A stretch of 64,000 nt of DNA, from contig BPQB01000002.1 of NCBI GenBank assembly GCA_019973155.2, positions 186,001 through 250,000 on the forward strand. Direction: 5' to 3'. The position numbers and the translations under genes were made by a program. Position 1 is the first letter of the stretch. Every line of letters starts with the position of its first letter. Shown one piece after another: positions 33,301-44,705 of the stretch. The stretch is from Phanerochaete sordida (taxonomy: Eukaryota > Basidiomycota > Agaricomycetes > Polyporales > Phanerochaetaceae). Under the pieces are notes generated by a model. It made no database searches. It saw only the letters and a list, made by a program, of their open reading frames with translations, and was not told the DNA's origin.

Positions 33301-34781
33301 AACGCTCTACCCGAAGTCATCACAGCCCACTCTAGCGCTACTTCGACGATGCAGTTTATCGTCACCGGTACGTCGCGCCATCAGACGCGATTTACCGCTT
33401 GCCTAACCTTGGATGTACAGATGACACTGGAATAGGCCCCGCTGCCCAGAAATCATCCCGTATCTCTGCAGATCCCTTTCCTCCGGCCAACAACGAAACG
33501 TCTACTAGCTCTTCGCAAATGCCTCACAGTCCTCTTAGAGGCACAGAAGTGAAAGATCAACAGACCGATCTCGCGTCATTCCTAGGCTCTTCTGCGCACC
33601 CCAATGCTAGCCCTACCAGTGTCGAGCACGGAACTGAGGTCCCAGGTGCCGGTAGCTGCCGCCCAGAGATCCCGACGGCGGACGACCTTCGCTCGAGCCA
33701 AGACGCCACGCCTGCGACGACCACGTCCGCGACGGAATGCGCTACGGCGCTCCCCTATGCTTGTTATTCCGTGGCGTCCCCGAGCAAGGGCGATGATATC
33801 AACGGCGCTACCTCAGATCTTTTTCCCTCTATCGTGGCACCGGACGAGGCGGTATCCACTTGTCTGCCCCCTACAACGGAAGAGCCTCCGGCTGTCCCTG
33901 TCGCACCTCCAAGAACTCCAACAAGCAACGAAGGCTGCGCGACCACGTCGTGCCCAGTGTCGGATGACGTTACTGCTCAGCAGCCGATTATATCCAAATC
34001 TGCCACTCCAGCTAAGCCTGCGCGAGGCAAGCGTCGTGGAAGCCCGCCGCGGTCAGGGCCATCCAGAATAGAATGCGTTAACGGCTCCTTCGCGGCTGCG
34101 AGCTCCAGCGCATCGACCACCGTTCCGGAAGAGAACGGCGAGGCGCGCCAGCATACAAGCTCAAATACAGCGACGTCCTCGTTCGAAGAAGCCCAACCAG
34201 AAGCTGCCCCCGCTAGTCCGCCCGCCGTATCTGCCACTGAGCCGATCGCTGGGTCCACCCCGCAGCCCACGCCATCCGTCCCTCCAGAAGCACCAGAGGC
34301 GCATTTTTCTAAGTCGCAGCCTGATGGCAAGCCAGCCGCATCACGGGTCGAGCCGTTCCACGACGACGAATTCACAATCGACGTACTCGAGGCCTATGTG
34401 ATGATGGAATATCAGTACTGCCACAAGCGCACGATAGAAAAACGTGGGAAGCCCGGGCGAACGGATCCGCTCCTTTGGATGGCGAAGGCGTGTGCTCTGC
34501 AGCGGCGGATCCGCGCGATCCAAAATAACGCGCTCAGAAATGGAGTCGCGAAGGACGAAGTCGTGGCGGGACTCAAGCAGAGCTCTGGTGGTGCCGGGAT
34601 GGCGTGGCGGCTCTCTCGCGTCTTTCTTGGCCTGCCGGACGAGCCGAAGCTTACTCGCATTGAGGGCGCCATGCACGACGATCCCTGTATTCCTGGCGTG
34701 GAGGAGTATCCTGACATACTGGCGCTCATGTCTCTATCGCTTCATGACGGCGTGTACGATCCTGATAGAGTACCCAAATGA
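30382..34781 (+). CDS. Large disordered Ser/Pro/Thr-rich protein, 1374 aa
   Basis: Exons: 30382-30457, 30508-30834, 30903-31301, 31354-32297, 32350-33367 and 33421-34781; all junctions keep the frame. After MGILKKSRAELASLVSK there is an ordered-looking segment with basic patches (RRHDIADRRRNAKARW, KRRRQQNRTYKRRDPTNR). About 900 residues of low-complexity Ser/Pro/Thr/Ala sequence follow. The C-terminal 120 residues are folded-looking: DDEFTIDVLEAYVMMEYQYC, then WMAKACALQRRIRAIQ and MAWRLSRVFLGLPDEP. The gene at the right edge of the window has a similar layout and a similar VELYVRLEYAHC module. Basic N-terminal motifs suggest a nuclear protein. Intron 4 (32298-32349, GTCTCT donor) is the least certain. 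Family unknown. Confidence 0.75.
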
Positions 34782-34905
34782 ATCTCGCTGTCTGCACTTT
34801 CAACTTGCACGCAAAGATATATTTGTGTATGGTCGATGAAGAGCGTAGCATCTTTGGACCCTGGGCTACATGACATTGGTACAGCTTCACTATCGTCTAA
34901 CTCAT

Positions 34906-36137
34906 CTAGGTCGCAGCGAGCCATCACTGGACAGAAGAAATTCGGAGAGAAATTGATCACTGCGATGCTGAGGCATCTTGCCCTTCGGGCAGAGAAAGTT
35001 CGACTACTAACGTCTCGCGGACCTTGGCGTGATTCTTGCCAAAGTAGCGGCGCGTAGCGAAGCTCCACTCTAAATTACCCGCCACCCAGGCCTCCATGGC
35101 CATGACATGGTTACTATATACGAGTCAGCATCCGCTCATCTCATCACTAGACGACATACGCGGTGATCTCGTCGAGCTCCTTGCCGAAGGACGGCAAGCG
35201 CGCCTTGGCGCTGTTGCGGCACGCTCTTGGAAATATTCGGCGGCTAGATCCGTCGCAGCCTGCAGGTCGATACCTTCCTCGCGCTGAAGGACCGTCAGGA
35301 TGTTGTTCCCGAAGTGGCCCATGGCCTGTTCGACGTCGTACGAGTAGATGTCCTGCAGACCCTAGTAAATTAGTGAGATCGGAATTTAGGAGCAGACGGC
35401 TCACGTTGGACCAGCAGATCATGTCAACGGCGGCGAGGTGCATCTCCATGTAGATGGGGTGCTCAAAGATTTCGTCGGGCATGTCCATGCCTAGAAGGTA
35501 CCCGAAAGCACCTAGGACATAGCGCGCGCCGCTATTCTCGCGACGGAACGGCCCGAAAGTCGCGAAGTCGAGGACGACTCCTTGCTCGCGTAGCTCTGCT
35601 TCACGGGCAAAGCCAAGGACGTAGTTCTTGCTGTGTTCGAGGAAGCGATGGGAGGTCGCGGGCCCCGCGTATGGGAAGAAGCGTCGCTTGAATCTACGGC
35701 CGCGGAATTATCAGCACGTATGTCAGAGACGAGTCGAATGAGCAGCCGCACTCTTTGGTCATCTTGCAGAGAACAGAGCCGTCATCGTAGCTGTCGTCTT
35801 TCAGCGCGTTGTAGAATTGCATTCCGGTTGCGAGAGCGTCCCGGCCGTTCTGCTCGTCGCTGATTGTGTCGATCATGAAGAGTAGATTGATGAGGTCGCA
35901 AGCGGTGCGGAGCTGCTGCAAGCCGGCGTAGGGGAATACCCATGCGCATAGCAGCTCGCCCCCGCACTTTTTGAATATCTGTAAGAGCTTGCCTTCGAGC
36001 GGGTTGTGGCCGAGGAACCACTCTTGGGACCCAGCGGCGGCCTCTTCAAAGTGAACGTTGAAGCGAGGCTTGTGCGTCCACACGGCCTGCAGATCAGGTA
36101 GACGGTAAGAGCGCGGAGCAATCGGTGCTGTAGTCAT
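34906..36137 (-). pseudogene. Sesquiterpene synthase TPS2 with 7-bp deletion
   Basis: Exons: 36137-35752, 35693-35405, 35352-35160 and 35113-34906, with the same phases as TPS1 and TPS3. The Mg motifs are readable as DTISD (D first and last, Glu replaced by Thr) and NDIYSYDVE. Exon 3 is 193 bases instead of 200: where TPS1 has 15 bases between the HFQK and NDAK codons, TPS2 has only 8 (35216-35223). The frame is lost near residue 268, giving a short false tail and cutting off [13 protein letters not shown], which is still present in exon 4. Unless this is a sequencing error, the enzyme would lack its last helices and be inactive. Exon 4 has also lost the usual stop and reads on by about 20 codons. 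Confidence 0.8.
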
Positions 36138-36206
36138 GTTCTTAGGCAGATATGAGTAGCCAGAACCTTGGAGAATGAGGGAGCTCTCCCTTGCTCTCCC
36201 TTGCAG

Positions 36207-36214
36207 TATTTATA
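36207..36214 (-). promoter_or_regulatory. TATA box of TPS2
   Basis: TATAAATA on the minus strand, 70 bases upstream of the start codon. Confidence 0.55.
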
Positions 36215-38061
36215 CCTGCCTGGTCTTTACCGAAGTAAAAGATTTATTTGCGCTTTAAGTCTTCACCAATTTGAGCTTGCTAACGTTCCATTTTGTGGCT
36301 TCATATCTGTGAGTGCGAAAAATCTCGTACTTACCTAGGGTCCTAACTTCGTGCGGTGAAATGCCCATGCGTGCGCCACCCTACTCAGGGTCGAGCTTGA
36401 GTTGAAGTTCAGTCTACGGGTCACTGGCAAAGTCTTACCGGGAGCTGCATGAAGAAACCAAGGTGCCTGATTGAGACTTGCTTACATATATCAGGTACCG
36501 CGTGTGGGTAGACACGGCATATGACCGGCGGGATAGGGACGCGGTTTCTGCCAGTGGGGAATTTATTTTGCGCGTAATCCGTCTCCTGTCTCCTGGGAGA
36601 TGACTTGCAACAGTTCGTAGACTGTCCTACAAAACCATGTCTTACCTAGAAAACTATGTCTTAGCGTATCTTTCATTTCTATCACAGCCCGATTCGGGCA
36701 GCGCTTGTCTCCAGGTAATGAGAAGTAGTGGCTATAGCGCACACGTCATTCAGGCACAGAGCGACGGCGTCCGATAGCTCTGCACTACCAAACACTGTCG
36801 CGGGAGCAGTTGAGAATGATAAGTCACCATGAAACAAATCAAGGAGCCGTTCCGCTTCACTGCCAGCAAGTTCGGGATGGCGACAAGATTTCAAGGTTTT
36901 CGTTGTGAGCGCGGCGCACACGGGATTGGCTGCCTCGATCTAACACTAGTGAAACCGTATAACGTGATTGTGAAGCTCGCATGCGCACCTGGCCGCACGT
37001 CTCTGAGCCGATAGGCAGATACGTCGCGTATGCCGCGCATATCATTCCTGGTCCCTTACATTGTTGCTGATTGCAGCGCTTCCAAAAGCACGTTTGCAGA
37101 CACATGCTCGGTCCGAGGTAGAGCCAGGGATACGTCTGAGCAGGTATACCACACTGACAGGAAGCGACTCAGAAACTGAACGCTGCAGACACTTGGAGGA
37201 TCACGCCTCACATACCTAGAAGAGCTCGTCGGAATCGATAGAATGGCCGGAGCAATACGCGACAGTAATGCTAGGCAGGAAACCATGTTTTCATGCTTCG
37301 TTGCTGACCAATCCTTTTCACCGTCCATGTAGCAGTATCCGCCGCTGGTGGCGCCGGAACGAAGGCCGATATCAACTCGAGGACACTCGCGGATGTCGTA
37401 TGCATCTGCAGCCTAAATGACAGGTAACGCTCACTATGCCGTCCAGGACCCTAGTCATGAGCTGATCCGAGTGGCAAGCGGCTTTGGTGCGTCACGGTAG
37501 GCTCACCTTGCTATCAGAGTCAAACCCACGTTCGTGGACTGGATGCCATAGATGAGGTAGAGTTATGACAGCCAAGGGTAGTCTCCATGGCATCTGCGAA
37601 TATAGGAGGGAGCAGACCATGTTCAGTCCCGGAAGAGCTCTTGTGGGTGATAGCAACTGTCGCAATTCGGACATGCCAACGCGGCCGGCTAGGACCCCGG
37701 GTACCAAACGACCCGGTGAACCCGCAGCGTGGTCGCTGTGCGCCCGACCAGCCCCGCTCAAACCTTTTATTACGAGCTTCATAAGCACTGTAGGGTACGA
37801 ACGTGTGTTAGCCGCAGCCACAAATTTCATCCCTCATAGGACTATGGCTGACAGCTAGTGGTTTGCATGAAGACGAACTAACAATGGCGATGCAAGACAA
37901 AATAGTGCACACAAAGCTTCAACGATTATTCGACTGATTCCTATATCACAAACAAAAGATAGCTTTTAATCAAGATTTGTAGAGACGGAGGAAGTAACGA
38001 GATCTGTGAAGGCGAACGATTTCTCGAAGATCCTTCGTCGCAGAGTCATACCCCGCCACGC
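36215..38061. other. Intergenic between TPS2 and TPS3
   Basis: 1.85 kb. Small open frames only, with no recognisable domain; no tailoring enzyme gene is seen. Confidence 0.45.
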
Positions 38062-39257
38062 TTACTCCGTCTGTACCTTGAGCGGAGAGAGTTCGACAAC
38101 CAAACTCTCACGGACCTTGACGTTATTTTTGCCAAAGTAGCGGCGAGTAGCGAAGCTCCATTCCAAATTACCTGCTACCCAGGCCTCCATCGCCATGACA
38201 TGATTTCTACGCGAAGGTCAGCCGCAGCCCTTCAGATAGAGAGACGAAAACCTACGCGGTGATCTCATCGAGCTCCTTTCCGAAGCACGGTAGGCGCGCC
38301 TTGGCGTCATTGAACAGGTCGACAAGCTCTGAGAAGTGCTCGCCGACACGGTCCGATGCGGCCTGGAGATCGATGCCCTCCTCGCGCTGAAGAACCGTGA
38401 GAATATTGTTCCCGAGGTGAAGGGGGCCCATCGCTTGCTCCATATCGTACGAGTAGAGGTCCTGGAAACGGCGTCAGATAAACGGATGTAGCAGCCGCAA
38501 GCAGGCGACTCACATTGGACCAGCACACCATGTCGACGGCGGCATAGTGCATCTCCATGTATACGGGGTGCTCGAAGATCTCATCGGGGAGGTCCATACC
38601 GAGCACGTATCCGAAGGTGCCAAAGGCATAGCGTGTGCCGCTATTCTCGCGGCGATACGGCTCATAGGTCGCGCGATCTAAAACGACGCCCTGCTCGCGC
38701 AGCTCCGCCTCACGCGCGAACCCAAGCACATAGTTTTCGCTATGCTCGAGGAAGCGGCGTGCGGTCGCGGGTCCGGAGTATGGAAAGAAGCGTCGCTTGA
38801 AGCTGCGCAAATGCAGAGAAGAGCGTAGTCAGCAGTGAGATACTGACGGAGAACGGGATAAAATAGCGCACTCTTTGGTCATCTGGCAGAGTACCGAACC
38901 GTCTTCATAGCTGTCGTCCTTCAGCGTGTTGAGGAACTGCATGCCAGTGGCGAGAGCGTCCGGTCCGTTCTGCTCGTCGGTGATCGTATCGAGGACGAAG
39001 AGGAGGTTGACGAAATCGCAGACGGTGTGGAGCTGCTGCAGGCCCGCGTAGTGATGCGTCCACGCACATAGCAATTCGCCATTGCACTGCTTGAGAACTT
39101 CGAGCTGATTGCCTTTGAGCACGTTGCGGTCGATCAGCCGCTCTTGGGCCCCGGAGACGGCCTCCTCGAAATGAACGTTGAAGCGAGCCTTGAAAGGACA
39201 CACAGCGAGCAGATCGGGTAGACGGTAGGATCGCGGGGCGGCTGGTGCAGAAGACAT
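38062..39257 (-). CDS. Sesquiterpene synthase TPS3, 341 aa
   Basis: Exons: 39257-38872, 38802-38514, 38461-38256 and 38206-38062. Class I terpene synthase motifs: DTITD (residues 90-94), where Thr replaces the second acidic residue of the usual DDxxD or DExxD, and NDLYSYDME with all metal ligands. [13 protein letters not shown] closes the active site. Exon 3 is 6 bases longer than in TPS1, adding two residues (GPLHLGNN against GHLANN) in the helix right after the second metal motif. The frame is intact, so the enzyme should fold. The insertion and the DTxxD motif may change product or rate (inference). TPS2 also has DTxxD. Confidence 0.88.
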
Positions 39258-39317
39258 ATTCTGAAGTCGTTGTGAGTAGTGAGGGCTGTGGATAGATGGA
39301 TGTGCTGTCAGCCTCGA

Positions 39318-39325
39318 TATTTATG
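39318..39325 (-). promoter_or_regulatory. TATA-like box of TPS3
   Basis: CATAAATA on the minus strand, about 60 bases upstream of the start codon and next to a run of nine Cs (plus strand). Confidence 0.5.
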
Positions 39326-40966
39326 CCCCCCCCCTTACAGCCATACTGTGCCCGTATATTTTACCATTCTTCCTTTGCTGCCAACCAGTACTGCTCAATA
39401 ATTTGAATTGACGTTGAAAGCAACACCGATATCGTACGGGAGATTCTAGTCCGGCACGATCACATCTAAACAAACTGAAACCCGAGGAAGCCATAGATCC
39501 CGCGTCGGAGTGGTGTTCGGCCTCCAGCGTAGTGCTCTACGGGGGATAGTCAAATGCAGCCTGAGTGTATAGATGTCACTCACATACTGATCCCGTCTTT
39601 TTCGGAGGTAAGCAACCTGAGTCAACGCCACAAAGACGGAACGAAAGTCGGCAGTGCGATCGCCCCGCAAAAATGGAAGTGCAGAGCTCTGCTTATTTTC
39701 CTTGTTGCGAAGGATACGCAGCGGCTCACGTTTCATGAAAAATGCTTGGACGGCAAGAGCGTATAACTCTCTCTGTTTCTTGCACCGTCGGCCAGCATCA
39801 GGTCCGATTGCTCAACGAGTTCCGATGCGCTGAGATTGACGGTTGTTCATTGGGAAACTCAGCTGATTAAAAATGGACATACGCATTGCGTATGTGGCAT
39901 ATTATGTGCTTGGTCGCCTGTTCTTCAGGTTAGTCAGAGTTGGGCCTGAGCCGAACTTGACACTACGTTGCCCGCCTTGCCCGAAGCTCGCAGCTGAAAG
40001 AAGCTTTGCTATTCCCATTGTGCTGTCCGCCACCGCGCTTGTGGAGTGCTTTCAAGTAGCCGAGCAATGTAAATAGTTGCGAAGGAGTCGGAAGTAGCCC
40101 ACGTACCAGATTTCGGCTCCGTACTTTGTCAACATGCAGGCATGTCATCGGAGGCAATCGGAGTCGGCGAAGCTTCAGACGGCAACCACGCAACGTCGAA
40201 AATTCCTTCCAGTCAAAGATGACCAGTAATCATTCAAGATCATGCCGTTGCTCATTGCCCTGTGAAGACATTTACCTTGACAAGCTTGTGACGTGCCGCT
40301 TTTCGCCACCAGCGTGGCAGATGCAGCGGCGGACATCAACTCCGAGGCGTTTACGACGGTCATGTACGTACCTGCGACTGCCCAGCGCATAGCAGCAATG
40401 CCTATCGCTCCGCCCCAACCGGGAATTCATGTATGTAGTCGCGGAAGCTCTAGAATGATTCAGCATGCGGAGAATGAGGTAAGAAATAAATCGTTAGCAA
40501 CCATCACAACGCCTCTACCGCTGGATGAGAGGTTGAACAGCAGCGAAGACGCCCTAAACAGGGCGTAAGTATATTTCCCAGTTATCCTCGCCCAAAGTGA
40601 GAAAGCCGAGATGGATGTCGGTGCGCAAGGACAAAGACATCGCGAACAACGACGACTCGCGCGGCCGACGCGCACGCGCTGACACCCCTGACACCCCGGA
40701 CCCCGCAGACTCCTGACCGGCGGGCTTCTGGCCTCGACTCTCACAAGCACCTTGAGCCACTCCAAATATCGTGGGGCCACTGACTTTAATTGACATGTGC
40801 TACTGAGACGTCATTTCGTAATGGTACGTTCGTAGTAGTAGTAAATTCCACAATTTTCGTAGTGATTCGACCTGAGGCAATCATATCACAAGCAGGTTGA
40901 ACTGCTGTTGACATATTTTAACTCCAGCTGCTACCATGCTCAAAAGAGAAAGAGACCTTCAGCCTT
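39326..40966. other. Intergenic, 1.6 kb
   Basis: No recognisable gene. Short open frames on both strands lack domains and splice structure. Confidence 0.4.
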
Positions 40967-42879
40967 CTACTGCGGAATAAGCTTGCCAGCGACAGCACGT
41001 ATCTCGGCACTGCCGCGCAGCGTCGCCTTGCTCCACTCGGTCGACCATATTCCATCGAGGCTGAGCTCTTGGAACGCGTCCGCGGCGAAGCAGCGCGCCC
41101 CGAGGAAGCGGTGCCAGTGGTTCTTTACGAAGGTCGTCCTGAGGTGCGACGTCGCAGTGCGCGCATGCAGCACAGTGCCCATCGTCTCGAAACCGAGGTG
41201 AACGTGCGTGAGCGTCGCGCGGCGCGCGCTCTCTAGCAGCGCGTACACCTCGTTGAAGATGCTGTCTGCGATGACGCGCAGGGCGGGCAGGTTGGTCAGG
41301 CCGCGACGCTCCTCGACCGAGTGGACCGGCAGGTCGTAGACGGAGACTTTGCGCAGGTTGTGCAGGGGCGCGAGGCTTGGGAGGGTGATGAACTCTGTAC
41401 GAGCGGGTGTCAGCAATGCACAGCGGCGCGACGGAATAATAACGTACGAGAGTTCCAATTTTCGATGCGGTGGCAAGGGATGCGGAGGATCAGCTCCTTC
41501 AGGCCCGTCAGACGTGCCATGTATGCGGAAGCGGCATCGTTGGTGTAGCTTCGTAAGCCTCCATCGGTAGGATCCAGCTCCAAATACTCGATTCCCGCGC
41601 CGTCGACGATACCCGAAAAGAGATTGAACATGGCCAAGAAGGAGGAAGAACGGAAGGTGCTGATGGTAAGCCTCTTCGTCTGCAGCGGCGCGTGCCGCAT
41701 CATCTCGAACGGCACCCAGTAAGTTATGTCGCGTCCGATGGGGCGATTATAGTTCGGGACCTGACAGTCGGTGAATTGCAGGTCGTCGATGCGCTCAAAA
41801 ATGGTTAAGAATGCCTGGAGGCACGAAGGGTCCGCGACGAAGGACGCCATGTTGAAGAGACGGAGCGACTCGAGGGACAAGCGCGCGTCTCGCAGGGATT
41901 GAGGGTTGGGGGTGGTAGGATGGAAGTCGGCAGGCCATCCGACGAGCGGAAGCGTCCACATGTCGCGGTAGACAGGTAGCGACCGGAGCTCGAGCGACTT
42001 GAGCTGAGGGATGAGCTTGAGCACCGTCAGGAGCTCCTCGACCGCGAATGTCTGCGCCACGATTTCACGGTCAGACGCGCCGGAATGCGATCCGTACATG
42101 CGCCCGCCCGCCCAGCGGTCTACGCCTTCGAGTGTCAAGTGGTGGATGTTCTCGCGCGCGCGGTCCGCCAACTGCAGGTACTCGTACAGTGCGGAGGCGA
42201 CTGGTCTTGTCACCTTGAACGTGCGGAAATACAGGCGAGAACTCCATGCGGACCACGATTTGCACACGAGAGTGCATGCTCCGAGGGTAGCTCTGTCCTC
42301 GACGTGCTCCAGTACCAAGTCCGTGAGCTCTTGCGGTAGGTCGTTCGCGCTGCAGCGGACGTTGAGGTTGAGACATCCTTTGCACTATATATGTACAGAC
42401 AGGGGTAGCAAGGCATTTAACTCTTACACGACTACGAATGGAATCGGAACGCACAGTTATGTCGCTTTCGAGCCAAAGATCTGGACTTGGGGGGCGAAAG
42501 CAGTCCCAGATGGGCCGTTGGAACGACTTGGACCAGGTGGAGTTGAAAGGTGGTTGAATCGTTGGTACGGGACGCGACAGGCATGCAAGTGGTACAAAGG
42601 ATGCAAAAGGCTGGGACGGTGATATAGCAAGATGTGGAAGTATGGCTGGCTGCTGAAGAAATGGATTCACAGCCGCGGTGTTGCGCGCTGGAGGCGACAG
42701 GGGGTGTGTGGCGTCGCCTTGAACGGGAAAGAAATGGAAAGGACATAAGGTGGCTCACCTGGTACGTTGTAGTCTGTGTCTACGTCCATAGCGTCGTCGT
42801 CTCTCGCTGGTCCTGTCACTGTTTGAGGAGGTCCTGCCACCCAACCGTTGACTGCGGTTCGACCGATGTTGGCGCCCAT
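40967..42879 (-). CDS. F-box/LRR-type protein
   Basis: The main exon runs from about 42385 to 41448 and the last from 41394 to 40967, joined by a 53-bp intron with GTACGT donor. The F-box reads ANDLPQELTDLVLEHVED, then LGACTLVCKSWSAWSSRLYF. Leucine-rich segments follow (LLTVLKLIPQLKSLELRSLP, LESLRLFNMASF, GIEYLELDPTD, LTGLKELILRIP), giving the usual shape of mushroom F-box proteins that recruit targets to SCF ubiquitin ligase. A likely first exon (42879 to about 42759, MGANIGRTAVNGW to DYNVPG) ends at a GTGAGC donor in the right phase. It would need a long intron of about 370 bp, so this part is less sure. Confidence 0.7.
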
Positions 42880-43896
42880 TGGCGACGACCGACTTCGCGA
42901 CTCTTGAGTGCAAGGGAAGAAAGAAAGGTTGTCGAATGTTGGTCGTGGTCGTGCCTCTCGTAACTGCCACTAGCGACGCCCAGCGCAGCCGGGATGTTGG
43001 TGACGAGTCAGAACAAAGGACGGCTCCGGTGTGGCACAGCGACCTGTATTACTTCCTGTCTGGGAACTGTCACGTGGAACAAACGCTCTACTCCCGTGCT
43101 TCTGCAGCCCTTCGCACTTTCTTGAGCCCATAGGCACAGGCGGAGAAGTTTGGATATCTGGGATCGGCGTGTGCTGTACCTGTGCAGATTTCAATGCGCT
43201 GGCGTGGGCAGAGGAAATGCAGAGATCAGGTAGAGATCAGGGTCTTCAAGACCATACAAATCTTTGAAGAGAGATCGCTATGACGTTGTCGACCCATACC
43301 GTTCGGATCGCAGTGTTGATTCAAAGCAGTGCGGTCTACGAGGCAAGGCTAGCTATCAATGTAGGAAGTCGCAGCGATTCGCGCCACGCTCGACAGCTTG
43401 AACTATAAGCCTCCGTCACGGAGGTGGCCTCTCCATACTATTCCACGCCCTACCTGCCAGGGATCAACCAAATGGATGAAATAAATGATTAATCCACCTC
43501 CCTTGAGGTCACAAAATACGATGCGCTGGGCGAGAACGAGAGTGAAAAGGCGGCTGGAATGTTGGTCTTCCCCCCCGGATATGGTAATTATGCGATTTGA
43601 AGTGCTATCGATTGATGCGATTCCTCGTGCTATCTAATCTCGCCAAGCTCCGCAGACAAAGTCGGCCTTCTCTCCGTGGTCCTTCTCACTCCGTCGCTTT
43701 CAGACGGGCCTTCGTACGTCTACTTGCATCTGTTCTCAGCTATGTGCCCCAAATCATACTTTGGCAAGAATTTTCAGCGAAAAAAAAATCATGGCAATCT
43801 GCTGCCTTGAAGCGGCCGCATGCATGTAGTTGTCGTTCTACGAGAGTACCTCGCATCCGAGCCTCAGGTGCGTCACCGAATTTGAAAGCTCACGAC
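42880..43896. other. Intergenic, 1 kb
   Basis: No recognisable gene or repeat. Confidence 0.4.
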
Positions 43897-44479
43897 ATGC
43901 AAGTAATCGCCGTATTGATTTTCTCTTCCGGTCTCATTTGCGCTATCGCTGATGAAACCTGTCTCAATCGACCGCTCATGCTAACGCCGTCGAACGTGAC
44001 AACACCTCCAGCGGGGATCCCAATTTCTTATACCCGAAGGTACTCAGGGCGTCGGGAACAGCCAGGAAGGCCTCCTTGCCGGTCTACATCAACTCGGTGG
44101 TGAACGCGTCCAGTTCGCGCTTGTAGAGATCCGCACCATATTGAGCCATTCCTCCAAGGCGGCAAATGTTTCATATGGTTCAATACCGGAAAGGCCAAGC
44201 TATTTTTTGCTTCCGGGACACAAGGCTGCCTCCGATCCGGCCCCGCGGGGTTAAGGATCCAATTGGAGCGTACCTGAAACGCGCGGTGCGCTCTAGAGTC
44301 TCCCCGACGTGGCCTTGCGCTGCGATACCACGCACGGCACGCTGGCCTGCGATGTGGTGAGGGGGCCATGCGTCATCTCCGCAGACGACGGCATGCACAA
44401 GGCATTCGTCGGCACAGCGAGGCACCTCCACTCCAACGACCCTCGATCGCTGGCGATCAAGGGCTTCTCACGGCGCTGA
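43897..44479 (+). CDS. Probable small secreted protein
   Basis: Opens with a good signal peptide (MQVIAVLIFSSGLICAIA, cleavage likely before DETCL). A GTACTC..CCAG intron (about 44039-44113) leads to CRDPHHIEPFLQGGKCFIWF and KLFFASGTQGCLRSGP. The last segment reads LRCDTTHGTLACDVVRG to KGFSRR and stops at 44477-44479. Joining the last two needs either a very short intron near 44273-44300 or a frameshift, so the gene may be damaged. Several cysteines suggest disulfide bonds in an extracellular protein. Family not recognised. Confidence 0.45.
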
Positions 44480-44705
44480 ACGAGTAAGGCCGGTGGTGCT
44501 CAGGGCGCGGCCACGCCTGCGCGGATCTAAGACATCTCATTCGTCCACCTCGACAATTCTTTCGGCCCCCCTGCACCCCACTTCTTGTCATGCGACGCCC
44601 ATCTTCTGCTTAACGACTCCAGTTCGTGAGTGTTCTCCTTCTTCTCGTCGAGACTGTGGTTCTAAAGTCGGTCGTCTATCGTAGATCGGTCTGATTAATG
44701 GGAGG

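Noticed and set aside
16991..39257. Complete terpene biosynthetic gene cluster
   Set aside because: No P450, oxidoreductase, transporter or cluster regulator recognised between the three synthases.
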